DNA from: Nitrosopelagicus sp964511265 | GTDB taxonomy: Archaea; Thermoproteota; Nitrososphaeria; Nitrososphaerales; Nitrosopumilaceae | Length of the DNA: 37,198 bases | Assembly (NCBI GenBank): GCA_964511265.1 | Contig: CAZEES010000010.1 | Span: 1 to 37,198, forward strand | Direction: 5' to 3' | Part shown: piece after piece, positions 24,839-34,734 of the stretch | How positions within the stretch are numbered: the stretch's first letter is position 1 | How the letters are laid out: the number at the start of each line of letters is the position of its first letter | Notes under the pieces: generated by a model | What the model was told of the DNA's origin: nothing | Database searches by the model: none | Seen by the model: the letters and a program-made list of their open reading frames with translations, nothing else | Translations under genes and position numbers: made by a program

Positions 24839-26125
24839 TCAAGAAAATTCAGATGAGTAGTTTTCTAGCATCATTTTTTTTATCTCGTCATAAGAATCAG
24901 AATTTCCTAAAACCCACATCGCTTTAACTAATGCAACTTCTGGGATCAAATTTTCTAGAGGGATGATTCCCATGTCAAGTAAATCTCGTCCACTCTCGTA
25001 TACTGTCATACTCACTCGTCCATCAATGCATTGAGATGTCATTCCAAGAAATATTCCATTTTCTTGTGCCTTTTTGATTGAATCATACATTGTTTTCCCT
25101 ACATGTCCCAATCCAGTACCTTCAAAAATTATTGCTCTATACTGTAATTTGATTAATGATTCAATAATCTTTGAATCAAAACCTGGATGATATTTTACAA
25201 GTGCAACTCTTGTGTCCAGATTAATTTTTGGATTATATTCATTCACATTAAAGAACTCTTTTTCTACATTTTTCAGAATTTTATCCTCATACACAACAAA
25301 TGCTGGTTCAGCCCCCACTGTTTGAAATGCACTTCTTTTACTTGTGTGGTTTTTTCTTACACGTGTTCCAAAATGACATGCTATGGCATCATCGCTCTCA
25401 TTTTGATGCATAACGACAAAAATTCCTGTCGATTCTGTATTTACTAGAAATTTTGTTGCTGCAATCAAATTTAATGCAGCATCTGATGATGGTCTATCCG
25501 ATGATCTTTGTGATCCAACTAGCGTAATTGGTTTCTTAAAACCAGATAATGCAAATGATAAAAATGCAGAACTATAATGCATTGTATCTGTTCCATGCGC
25601 TATGATTATTCCTGTATAATCTGAATCTGCAACGCTATCCACCTTTTTTGCAATCTCTAGCCAATGATCTGGCTGTAAATTCTCTGAATATTCTGAAAAT
25701 AATACTTCTGCATCAACATTCGCAATTTTTGCAATCTCTGGAACTGCATCATACAATTCTGACGCCGATAGTGCAGGAGTTACTGCACCTGTTCTATAAT
25801 CTACTTTACTTGCAATAGTTCCTCCAGTTGACAATAACAAAATCTTTGGTAATTTTTCATTTTTTTCTATTGTTTGTGAATTTTCAGCACCTGATTCTGC
25901 TTGTCCAATCTTCTCAATCTTCTCAATTTTTTCAAATTCGATTCCAATATTGTAACCACTCTTTAGTTTTAGAACAATATGAGATTCATCTCCACTCTCA
26001 TATCGTGGCATTAGAATTCCTGAAAATGTCAATTCAGAAGTAATTTTGATTAAATCACCCACTTCAACTTGATTCTGAATTAAAAAATCACGAATTTTAC
26101 CCTTGTATCCTTTAAGTTCTGACAT
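24839..26125 (-). CDS. gatD: Glutamyl-tRNA(Gln) amidotransferase subunit D
   Basis: The 428-aa protein has an N-terminal beta domain (about 1-75, VGDLIKITSELTFSGILMPR) and an L-asparaginase-like domain. Its catalytic motifs are LLSTGGTIASKVDYRTGAV (nucleophile Thr in TGGTI) and IIIAHGTDTMHYSSA (second Thr and Asp). It makes ammonia from glutamine for its partner GatE, which is coded immediately downstream. The TTTTAATAAAATAC stretch at about 26147-26160 upstream may be its own promoter, although cdc48 precedes it at 34 nt on the same strand. The linker (about 70-90) is Glu/Lys-rich and variable. Confidence 0.96.
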   Translation of the reverse strand: MSELKGYKGKIRDFLIQNQVEVGDLIKITSELTFSGILMPRYESGDESHIVLKLKSGYNIGIEFEKIEKIEKIGQAESGAENSQTIEKNEKLPKILLLSTGGTIASKVDYRTGAVTPALSASELYDAVPEIAKIANVDAEVLFSEYSENLQPDHWLEIAKKVDSVADSDYTGIIIAHGTDTMHYSSAFLSFALSGFKKPITLVGSQRSSDRPSSDAALNLIAATKFLVNTESTGIFVVMHQNESDDAIACHFGTRVRKNHTSKRSAFQTVGAEPAFVVYEDKILKNVEKEFFNVNEYNPKINLDTRVALVKYHPGFDSKIIESLIKLQYRAIIFEGTGLGHVGKTMYDSIKKAQENGIFLGMTSQCIDGRVSMTVYESGRDLLDMGIIPLENLIPEVALVKAMWVLGNSDSYDEIKKMMLENYSSEFS

Positions 26126-26159
26126 TTATGAAAAATAGAACGTGGGTATTTTATTAAAA

Positions 26160-28388
<2,229 letters not shown>

Positions 28389-28409
28389 ATCTATACACTC
28401 GTCTTTCTT

Positions 28410-28423
28410 TTTTTATATATTTA
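28410..28423 (-). promoter_or_regulatory. TATA box of cdc48
   Basis: On the minus strand, AAATATATAAA (plus-strand 28412-28422) is the clearest TATA box in the window. It is centred about 29 nt from the ATG at 28388, giving a very short or absent leader. On the other strand, CTTAAAATC near 28463-28471 has the corresponding position for the uL2 gene. Inferred from sequence and spacing. Confidence 0.6.
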
Positions 28424-28496
28424 GCGTATTATTCTACCGATCTAAACAAAACTAATCACAAGCTTAAAATCATGATCCTAGGCACAATCGATTACT

Positions 28497-29240
28497 ATGG
28501 GTAAAAGACCAGGTGTTCGTAGACGTGGACGTGGAGGAATGCAGTTTAGATCTGCTACTACTCAAAAGCTAAAACCTGCCAAATATCCGAGTTTTTCATT
28601 AGAAGAGGAGCATTTAGGGGAAATTATTGATCTAGTTCACGAATCAGGTCGTGATGTGCCTCTATCAAAGGTAAGATTTGAAGATGGTTCAATTTCATTT
28701 ATTCCTGCACCTCTAGGTACTAGAGTTGGTCAAAAAATCAATTTTGGTCTAAATTCTGAAATAATTGACGGTAATGTAATTAGTATTCAAAATATCCCTG
28801 ACGGAACAATTGTTTGTAATGTTGAACAGCAATTTGGAGATGGCGGTGCTTTGATGAAATCAGCAGGTGCTGACGCAACAGTATTTACCCATGCTGATGA
28901 TGGCGTAGTTTTGAAATTGGCTTCTGGTAAATTCAAAAAACTTAATCCAAAAAATAGAGCAATGATTGGAACACTAGCAGGTGGTGGAGTTGAAGACAGA
29001 CCATTAATGCGTGCTGGAGTTAAAATGATGCGTTTCAAATCAAAAGGTAAGAAATATCCAATTGTCAGAGGTGTTGCTCAAGCAGCATATGTACATCCAC
29101 ATGGTGGAGGTAGACATCAACACGTTGGACAATCATCTACAGTTTCTCGTGACGCACCTCCAGGTGCTAAAGTTGGAAGCATCGCTGCAAGAAAGACTGG
29201 TAGAGCAAGAATTAAGGAAAGAAAACAATCTATCAAATAG
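28497..29240 (+). CDS. rpl2: 50S ribosomal protein L2 (uL2)
   Basis: This 247-aa protein is archaeal uL2: it starts MGKRPGVRRRGRGGMQFR, has the RNA-binding core FEDGSISFIPAPLGTRVGQ, the middle SAGADATVFTHADDGVVLKL, and the conserved loop AYVHPHGGGRHQHVGQ that reaches towards the peptidyl-transferase centre. The highly basic C terminus (ARKTGRARIKERKQ) is as expected. uL2 normally belongs to the S10 operon; here it stands outside it, followed after 24 nt by acylphosphatase. The ATG start is supported by a TATA-like element 26-30 nt upstream. Confidence 0.97.
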   Translation: MGKRPGVRRRGRGGMQFRSATTQKLKPAKYPSFSLEEEHLGEIIDLVHESGRDVPLSKVRFEDGSISFIPAPLGTRVGQKINFGLNSEIIDGNVISIQNIPDGTIVCNVEQQFGDGGALMKSAGADATVFTHADDGVVLKLASGKFKKLNPKNRAMIGTLAGGGVEDRPLMRAGVKMMRFKSKGKKYPIVRGVAQAAYVHPHGGGRHQHVGQSSTVSRDAPPGAKVGSIAARKTGRARIKERKQSIK

Positions 29241-29264
29241 TAGAATCCCAGTCTATCTTTTAGA

Positions 29265-29543
29265 ATGATTCAAAAAAGAATTCATATTTTTGTTACTGGT
29301 CGAGTACAAGGTGTATTTTTCAGACAATCTACCAGAGTGATGGCAATTAAAAATAACGTGAATGGTTGGGTTCGCAACCTTGATGATGGTAGAGTTGAGA
29401 TTGTTGCAGAAGGTGAAAATCAAGACATAGACAATCTTGCAGATTGGTGTAAAACTGGACCTGCAAATTCTCGAGTTGATAAATTTGAACTATTAGATGA
29501 AGAGTCAACTGGTGAATTTGAAAATTTTGAAGTTAGATATTAA
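29265..29543 (+). CDS. acyP: Acylphosphatase
   Basis: The 92-aa protein has the acylphosphatase signature VTGRVQGVFFRQSTRVMA (about 9-26, with the catalytic Arg23-type residue in FFRQ) and VNGWVRNLDDGRVEIVAEG (about 31-49, catalytic Asn in GWVRN). It hydrolyses acyl phosphates such as acetyl phosphate or carbamoyl phosphate. It lies 24 nt after uL2 and is likely co-transcribed. Position 16 begins an N terminus MIQKRIHIFVTG, the usual length for the family. Confidence 0.96.
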   Translation: MIQKRIHIFVTGRVQGVFFRQSTRVMAIKNNVNGWVRNLDDGRVEIVAEGENQDIDNLADWCKTGPANSRVDKFELLDEESTGEFENFEVRY

Positions 29544-29597
29544 CAGATTTTTGTATGGATTGAAAATGCAGTTGATTATACATTTCAATAAAGAAGA

Positions 29598-29916
29598 GTG
29601 TAGTAGTTCTGCTGGCTCCAGTCTAGGCTGATAGTCCCATTTCGAGGCATACAAGATCCCCCACGTAGACGAGGAAGCGTGGATGCTCCACCTTAGGATT
29701 GCTCCCTCCCGGACCTCATCCCTTTCGATGGTTCGGTCTTAGGAAAAATCCCTTCGGATTATCCTTGTCCTGCAACCACCCGCCTCGGCGTGAATTCATT
29801 TCCGCACACCAAGCGGGAGTTACCTGCCTAGAGATTTACCCAGCAGTTGCTGATCTCTGCATATAGCCGGTTTCAGAATAGGGCACGGCTGGCACCCTGA
29901 TCCTACCTACTACGTT
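29598..29916 (-). ncRNA. Signal recognition particle 7S RNA
   Basis: On the minus strand, a GC-rich block stands out in AT-rich DNA. It contains the universally conserved helix 8 sequence AGGTCCGGGAGGGAGCA (29716-29700), which is the SRP54 binding site, and the archaeal 5' region GGTGCCAGCCGTGCCC. The ends pair: GTAGTAG at the 5' end (29913-29907) with CTACTAC at the 3' end (29606-29600), forming archaeal helix 1. The length of about 315 nt fits archaeal 7S RNA. With SRP19 and SRP54 it targets membrane and secreted proteins. The 400-nt gap between acylphosphatase and the thiolase gene is therefore filled by this RNA; exact ends are approximate. Confidence 0.95.
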
Positions 29917-29931
29917 TTAGATAAAATAGAA

Positions 29932-29942
29932 TGTTATATTTG
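29932..29942 (-). promoter_or_regulatory. TATA-like element for 7S RNA
   Basis: The minus-strand AATATAAC (plus 29941-29934) is centred about 25 nt before the first paired base of helix 1 (29913), as expected for a TATA box. It lies next to the stop codon of the thiolase gene (29945). Spacing-based inference. Confidence 0.5.
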
Positions 29943-29944
29943 AA

Positions 29945-30859
29945 TTAGGATCGTTGTTTCTTCAAATCTGTAATCATATTACACACGGCACAAATCTTTC
30001 CTGAGCACTCATTTCCACAATTTACACAAATTCGCTTTTCTTTGGAACTTGCATCTTTCATTACTTCTGAGATTTTGATTATTGAATGATACATGTTATT
30101 TTTGATTCCACTATGTTGGTCTTCTAAAGAGTTTAGAAATTCTCGAATTTCTGTTCTTATTCCTTCATTCATGTGTGGACATGGCTCAGTCTGAAATGGT
30201 AAATCATTTGTAAATGCGTAAAACACAATCTCTGATTCATAAATTTCTGCAAGTGGCTTTATCTTTCTAGTCTGCTTTGAATCGCTACCTGGGCTCATCC
30301 AGCCAATTTTGTTAGAATCTCCAGATAACGTATTTATCAAAAATGTCTGTAATGAGTCATCCAAATTATGACCTGTAGCTATAACATCTGCATTCAATTC
30401 TTTTGCTGCATGGTCTAATGCTCTTCGTCTAAAGATACCACAAATTGAACATGATGTTGTCTTCTCATCTTCTCTTAATTCTAGTGATTCTGATAATGTA
30501 ACCTCATACAATTCTTTGTATGAATATGTCCTAAATTCTACGTCTAATTTGGAACAAAAGTTTTTCACAATCTCTAATGCCTCATCTCGATATCCTGGAA
30601 TTCCCTCATCAATTGTTACTGCAATTATTTTGAAATTATGAGTTTCTGACATTTTCTTTAGAATGCTCAATAATACTAACGAGTCTTTTCCACCTGAGAC
30701 TCCAACAACAACTAGTTCATTATTTTTAATCATCTTGTATTTTGAGATGGTCTTTGCTGCTTTTCTCAAGATTGAGTTTGAAAAGCATTCAGAGCAGAGG
30801 CTTTCTCCACTATATTTTCTGGTATAAACAGCAGTATTTTCACATTTTTGACATTGCAT
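29945..30859 (-). CDS. tRNA 2-thiolation enzyme, TtuA/Ncs6 family
   Basis: From the ATG at 30859 the protein has 304 residues. Its N-terminal zinc finger has Cys3, Cys6, Cys22 and Cys25, at the same positions as in TtuA. The PP-loop SGGKDS is at 55-60, the catalytic CSICG pair lies in the TTSCSICGIFRRRALD block, GHNLDDSLQTFLINTL follows, and a second zinc ribbon closes the protein (CVNCG, CAVC). It activates tRNA uridine with ATP and replaces oxygen by sulfur; position 34 (Ncs6) or 54 (TtuA) cannot be decided here. The frame extends further upstream to 30949, but that would overlap the M50 protease gene by 53 nt and add a leader unlike the family, so 30859 is chosen. Confidence 0.9.
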   Translation of the reverse strand: MQCQKCENTAVYTRKYSGESLCSECFSNSILRKAAKTISKYKMIKNNELVVVGVSGGKDSLVLLSILKKMSETHNFKIIAVTIDEGIPGYRDEALEIVKNFCSKLDVEFRTYSYKELYEVTLSESLELREDEKTTSCSICGIFRRRALDHAAKELNADVIATGHNLDDSLQTFLINTLSGDSNKIGWMSPGSDSKQTRKIKPLAEIYESEIVFYAFTNDLPFQTEPCPHMNEGIRTEIREFLNSLEDQHSGIKNNMYHSIIKISEVMKDASSKEKRICVNCGNECSGKICAVCNMITDLKKQRS

Positions 30860-30896
30860 TGTTTGAGGATTATCTCTCAGTTTAATATCTGATTCT

Positions 30897-32114
30897 TTAG
30901 ATTGTAAACCAACCTGACTTGAAATATGATAATCCGATATTAAGACCAAATGTGATGAATGTGAATGCGTAAATTGCTATCATTGTTCCATTTACCGCTT
31001 TTTCAGAAATCTTTCCATCAATTATTGTATGAATGAATTTTCCTCCATCTAGGATTGGAAGTGGTAACATGTTGATTATTCCAATAAAGAAAGAAATCAT
31101 CCATAACCAGAGTAAGAACATGGAGAATTGAAAGCCCATAGGAGTATCCAAACCCCAATCAATAATGTTGTAAATTGGTGTAGGTGGTTGATCATTTCTC
31201 ATTATTCCTATTAATCCTCTCTCAGGATCATCAGGTGATGCCATTATTGTAACTGGAAAAACAATTTGACTTCCATCTCGAAGTATTGTAACATCAACCA
31301 CGTCTCCCGGTTCTAATGGATTTTTTTGCAGATCAACTGCCGACGCTATGTTAACATCGTTAATCTTTATGATTACATCATTTTCTTGAATACCTGCTTG
31401 TTGTGCTCCTCCGCCATCAATTAATGAAAGTACCAAAACTCCATCTTCTGCTTCTTCATAAAATGAACTCAAAAATGGTTCTGGGACAATCATTGCAAAC
31501 ATTGGATTTGTAAATAATATTGCTCCTAACGCAAAAGCGAAAATTACATTTGATGTTGGACCTGCTCCAATCAAACGAAGCCTTGAAATCTTTTTTGCCT
31601 TACTAAATTGCTCTTCATCTGGTTCTACGAATCCTGCAAACATTGCTATGAATATTGCAAATCCGCCTGTCTTGATACCAATTTTTTCCATAACTCCAAC
31701 AATCCCATGTGCACCTTCATGAACTACTAATACAATTGGAATTGATAGTAAAAAGTACATAATGGCAGAACCTGATGTTAGTGTAACACCTGGAATTAGA
31801 ACGGTTAATTCTGCAAATTCTGTTGGTTGAACAAAGAAGTTAGTAATGTTTGAAAATAAAAACCAAAATGCAAATCCCATCATCAAAAATCCTGCAATCA
31901 CACTAACATCTGCAAATACGCGAATTCCTCGTCTAGTTCTTCCTAATACTCGAATTAATGCATCCTGAACTTTGTAATTTTTGTAAGTTAGACTATAAGG
32001 CTTGATTGTAAATCCATGGTTCTCCAATTTGAGAGCCTTAGCTGCTCCAAAAATTACAACCCATGCTACGAGTACGTAAATAATTGCATTGTCTGTTAAG
32101 AAATTTAGTTCCAA
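30897..32114 (-). CDS. M50 family site-2 protease with PDZ domain
   Basis: The 405-aa protein is a membrane metalloprotease of the RseP/S2P class. The zinc site HEGAH is at 132-136 inside a hydrophobic segment, and the third ligand is in the C-terminal NMLPLPILDGGKF motif. Between them is a PDZ domain (about 225-300; LIDGGGAQQAGIQENDVIIKINDVNI). There are roughly six membrane segments, including 8-24 and 68-88. Such proteases cut transmembrane proteins within the bilayer, often to release regulators. The substrate is unknown. The start is TTG at 32114. The thiolase gene follows after 37 nt; the cutA gene diverges from it. Confidence 0.92.
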   Translation of the reverse strand: MELNFLTDNAIIYVLVAWVVIFGAAKALKLENHGFTIKPYSLTYKNYKVQDALIRVLGRTRRGIRVFADVSVIAGFLMMGFAFWFLFSNITNFFVQPTEFAELTVLIPGVTLTSGSAIMYFLLSIPIVLVVHEGAHGIVGVMEKIGIKTGGFAIFIAMFAGFVEPDEEQFSKAKKISRLRLIGAGPTSNVIFAFALGAILFTNPMFAMIVPEPFLSSFYEEAEDGVLVLSLIDGGGAQQAGIQENDVIIKINDVNIASAVDLQKNPLEPGDVVDVTILRDGSQIVFPVTIMASPDDPERGLIGIMRNDQPPTPIYNIIDWGLDTPMGFQFSMFLLWLWMISFFIGIINMLPLPILDGGKFIHTIIDGKISEKAVNGTMIAIYAFTFITFGLNIGLSYFKSGWFTI

Positions 32115-32156
32115 GTTATAGCTAATTTTTTTAGTATCGGCAATTTATCGTTTCCT

Positions 32157-32468
32157 ATGAAACCAGTGATAATTGTCTCTACATTCCCAAACAAGACCAT
32201 CACAAAAAAAATTGCAAATCAACTAGTTAAGAAAAAACTTGTTGCATGCGTAAACATCACAAAAATTGATTCTGTCTATTCATGGAAAGGCAAAATACAA
32301 AACGATTCTGAATATCTGGCATTTTTCAAAACTACAAAGAAAAATGAAAAAACTCTAAAAAATGAAATAAAAAAATTACATCCGTATGATGTACCCGAAA
32401 TTGCTGAAATTAATGTAAATTCTATGAATAAGCCATATCTTGATTGGTTGATAGATTCCACTCTTTAG
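32157..32468 (+). CDS. cutA: CutA family protein
   Basis: The 103-aa protein matches CutA: VIIVSTFPNKTITKKIANQLVKKKLVACVN (two parts about 4-34), the YSWKGKIQNDSEYLAFFKTT segment and HPYDVPEIAEINV near the end. CutA proteins form very stable trimers with a ferredoxin-like fold. They were named for divalent cation tolerance, but the biochemical role is uncertain. Its end shares a TTAG with the stop of pelota on the opposite strand. Confidence 0.95.
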   Translation: MKPVIIVSTFPNKTITKKIANQLVKKKLVACVNITKIDSVYSWKGKIQNDSEYLAFFKTTKKNEKTLKNEIKKLHPYDVPEIAEINVNSMNKPYLDWLIDSTL

Positions 32469-33517
32469 AATTCTAATGGAAATCTAAGTAACGAAATAAT
32501 TCCGCCTAGACCTGAAACTCTTAATCCTGCATCAATTGTACTATCCACACTAAAAATTTCACCACCTTTTGATTCAACATCATTTAGAAAATCCACAATT
32601 TCTTGTTCATCTGAATCTTGTATTGCTTTTTCTGAAAAGACTAGAGATTCTATGGCGCCTGCTTCATTTGCTTTTTTTGTCTCCTCAATCCCCATTGAGA
32701 ATTTTTTACTTTTCTTATTAGCTAAAAACATCACCTCATCAATTATTTGTGAAACTTTGGCAAGTTTGGTATCTGCCATAACTTCTTTCATTGCATCTGA
32801 TTTTGTAAAAACATGAATCCCATCTTCTCCACCAGAATCAATTCCTTCTATTACCTTGAATTGACATTTATCAGCTAATGGCTTTTTTGATACATAATTG
32901 TAAAACTTCTTTTTTGTCTCACCAGGACCAAAAACAATCACCAGATTATCTTTCTCTACAACTGAACTAATCGCTCCAATAATATCATCAAAAAACTTTT
33001 CAATCTTAAAATTTGATTTGTATCTCTTTCCACTTGACCCTGAATATAGATTTGGTAAAAGATGCAAGTGAGTTCCTTTTAGTCTACCGATTCCACAATC
33101 TCCCGTATCTATTGCAATTAGAATAAATTTCGTCTTCTTTCCCTTTGATTTGGCTAGTTTTTTTTCGACACCATTCCATTTTTTCTTTACTAGGTTGAAT
33201 CCTTCATCAATTTTTATGGTAAAAGAGTGATGAGTACCATGTGGAACTGATTCATTATTTGATTCTAGAATTGTTCCTCCCACTCTAATTCTATCTAAAA
33301 CATTATCTAGTGATATCTTTTCTACTTTGATTGCAAGCCTCACTCTAACTCTCTCCCCTTTATCTGGTCGTGAATATTCTTTTTCTTGTTTGATTACCCG
33401 AGTTGTCTCGCCTACAATTTTGTCATCATTCTTTAAAATTCTCCTAATCGTTAACAAATCATCAGAATCTTCAGCCATTAATGAAATTGTATTCTCATCA
33501 AGAGTTTTTGTTATCAT
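32465..33517 (-). CDS. pelA: mRNA surveillance protein Pelota (Dom34)
   Basis: The 350-aa protein has the three eRF1-like domains. The N-terminal Sm-like domain (about 1-125; EDSDDLLTIRRIL, GERVRVRLAIKVEK, VGGTILESN) is followed by the central domain (IDTGDCGIGRLKGTHLHL, VIVFGPGETKKKFYNYV) and the C-terminal domain ending in SVDSTIDAGLRVSGLGGIISLLRF. It lacks the GGQ motif of release factors, as expected for Pelota. With aEF1-alpha or ABCE1 it rescues stalled ribosomes. An unknown 132-aa gene lies 28 nt upstream on the same strand and is probably co-transcribed. Confidence 0.96.
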   Translation of the reverse strand: MITKTLDENTISLMAEDSDDLLTIRRILKNDDKIVGETTRVIKQEKEYSRPDKGERVRVRLAIKVEKISLDNVLDRIRVGGTILESNNESVPHGTHHSFTIKIDEGFNLVKKKWNGVEKKLAKSKGKKTKFILIAIDTGDCGIGRLKGTHLHLLPNLYSGSSGKRYKSNFKIEKFFDDIIGAISSVVEKDNLVIVFGPGETKKKFYNYVSKKPLADKCQFKVIEGIDSGGEDGIHVFTKSDAMKEVMADTKLAKVSQIIDEVMFLANKKSKKFSMGIEETKKANEAGAIESLVFSEKAIQDSDEQEIVDFLNDVESKGGEIFSVDSTIDAGLRVSGLGGIISLLRFPLEF

Positions 33518-33545
33518 AATTTTTTATAAAATCTCTAAAAGATAA

Positions 33546-33944
33546 CTAGTTTGATTCTTCTTGTTTCTTTTTGACATAGTTTTCGACCCATTCTAAAGTG
33601 ATGACTCCACCTTCCGCCAAATTTACTAAAGAGTTTGAAGATGCCTCTCCAGTTACCTTACCTGCATTCTTTCTTGTCTGTCTCCATTTCAGACTGGTAT
33701 TTCCGCTCTTTGATGAATAAATAACTCCTAAAACATCTTTAGCATTGACAAATGTTATCTCTCTGATTTTTTTTAGTGTCACTTTATCTGCTGCTTCCAC
33801 ATAAATCGAACCTAAGCCCTCTTCTCTCTCTGCAAAAACTTCTGGGTCTTCAAGATAACTTCTTGGTGCAAATGAACTGCATGTGCTAGCTATGATGAAT
33901 CTTCGAAAACTTTCTAATGATGAAGGAGCGTCAATTGTTACCAT
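33546..33944 (-). CDS. Conserved-looking hypothetical protein upstream of pelota
   Basis: This 132-aa protein is not recognised. It starts MVTIDAPSSLESFRRFIIA, has a mixed alpha/beta character, two cysteines near the start (only Cys22 and its surroundings, SSFAPRSYLEDP, look distinctive), a basic segment in the middle (KWRQTRKNAGKVTGEAS) and a helical C terminus (EWVENYVKKKQEESN). It has no membrane segment or nucleotide-binding loop. The ATG start follows an AT-rich upstream region. Because it precedes pelota by 28 nt on the same strand, a role in translation or RNA quality control is possible but not shown. Confidence 0.75.
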   Translation of the reverse strand: MVTIDAPSSLESFRRFIIASTCSSFAPRSYLEDPEVFAEREEGLGSIYVEAADKVTLKKIREITFVNAKDVLGVIYSSKSGNTSLKWRQTRKNAGKVTGEASSNSLVNLAEGGVITLEWVENYVKKKQEESN

Positions 33945-34017
33945 TTTTTTTCAATAAATCTATCTCACTTATCAAGCTTATTGAAAGGTTCAAGTATGAT
34001 TATTTACAATTTCTACT

Positions 34018-34078
34018 GCAGACAGTGATGTACGCTATCCTATGACTTGATGATTAGGATCTTGAGTTCTGAGTCTGC
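34018..34078 (+). ncRNA. C/D box guide sRNA, predicted to target C34 of tRNA-Leu(CAA)
   Basis: A 61-nt element has a 6-bp terminal stem (GCAGAC at 34018-34023, GTCTGC at 34073-34078). Next to the stem are box C GTGATGT (34025-34031, one mismatch to RUGAUGA) and box D CTGA (34069-34072). Inside are C' TTGATGA (34047-34053) and a weak D' ATGA (34042-34045). Size and order match archaeal C/D box sRNAs, which guide fibrillarin 2'-O-methylation with L7Ae and Nop5. The D guide TTAGGATCTTGAGTT (34054-34068) is complementary to AACTCAAGATCCTAA, which reads as a tRNA anticodon arm with U33-C34-A-A-G37; the fifth base from box D pairs with C34. A T5 run at 34088-34092 may end the transcript. Confidence 0.8.
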
Positions 34079-34116
34079 AACTTAGAATTTTTATGACATA
34101 GTCTTCTACATCACTT

Positions 34117-34536
34117 ATGAAGTCTTTAACTGAATATTTGACATTTAAGACAAAATCACGAAGAGCATTTGTTAACATTACTCCAGATGTGGAAAAGTTG
34201 GTTTCACAAAGTGGTGTCAAAGAAGGATTATGCTTAGTTAATGCAATGCATATCACTGCTAGCGTCTTCATTAATGACAACGAAAGTGGTCTACACCATG
34301 ATTATGAAAAATGGCTAGAGGAATTAGCTCCTCATGAACCAATTGAAGATTACCGTCATAATGATACTGGAGAAGATAATGCTGATGCACATCTGAAAAG
34401 ACAAGTAATGGGAAGAGAAGTTGTAGTTGCTATTACTAATGGTAAATTAGATTTTGGACCTTGGGAGACTATTTTTTATGGTGAATTTGATGGTAAACGG
34501 AACAAAAGAGTTCTAGTAAAAATTATTGGTGAATAA
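34117..34536 (+). CDS. yjbQ: YjbQ/UPF0047 family protein
   Basis: The 139-aa protein matches YjbQ: the start LTEYLTFKTKSRRAFVNITPDVEKLV, the segment LCLVNAMHITASVFINDNESGLHHDYEKWLEELAP (parts about 39-70), the DNADAHLKRQVMGREVVVAI motif with conserved His, and the GPWETIFYGEFDGKRNKRVLVKI end. Members have been shown to have a weak thiamine-phosphate synthase activity, but the physiological role is not clear. It lies 38 nt after the C/D box sRNA. Its stop is one base from the stop of the opposing zinc-ribbon gene. Confidence 0.95.
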   Translation: MKSLTEYLTFKTKSRRAFVNITPDVEKLVSQSGVKEGLCLVNAMHITASVFINDNESGLHHDYEKWLEELAPHEPIEDYRHNDTGEDNADAHLKRQVMGREVVVAITNGKLDFGPWETIFYGEFDGKRNKRVLVKIIGE

Positions 34537-34537
34537 A

Positions 34538-34702
34538 TTATCCAAAGTCAGTATCGCGTTTCTGTGATTGTTCAACATTTTTCCTGGCAGATTCACGCCA
34601 CTCATCACTATGGTTTTGTCTACCGTGATTACAATTAACACAACCCATTATCTTTCCATTTGAGTTTTTGACAAATTCTTCACATCCACAAAAACAAGCC
34701 AT
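34538..34702 (-). CDS. 54-aa zinc-ribbon-like small protein
   Basis: The frame reads MACFCGCEEFVKNSNGKIMG and continues through CVNCNHGRQNHSDEW to a charged C terminus ending DTDFG and TAA at 34540-34538. Five cysteines (3, 5, 7, 21, 24) and nearby histidines (26, 31) suggest a single zinc-binding site of the CxC...CxxC type. There are no membrane segments. It lies 32 nt upstream of nothing but 32 nt downstream of the DtxR gene (stop at 34735), on the same strand, so it may be co-transcribed with it. The family is not known to me; metal handling is suggested by the neighbour only. Confidence 0.7.
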   Translation of the reverse strand: MACFCGCEEFVKNSNGKIMGCVNCNHGRQNHSDEWRESARKNVEQSQKRDTDFG

Positions 34703-34734
34703 ATTCTCACCAAATTTTTAGAGTATATCTTCTT

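Noticed and set aside
30860..30949. N-terminal extension of the thiolase gene (start at 30949)
   Set aside because: It overlaps the M50 protease by 53 nt and adds 30 residues before the zinc finger that normally begins at residue 3; the ATG at 30859 fits the family.
34035..34280. Minus-strand frame of 81 aa over the sRNA and yjbQ start
   Set aside because: It crosses the C/D box sRNA and the start of a well-supported gene, and has no motif.
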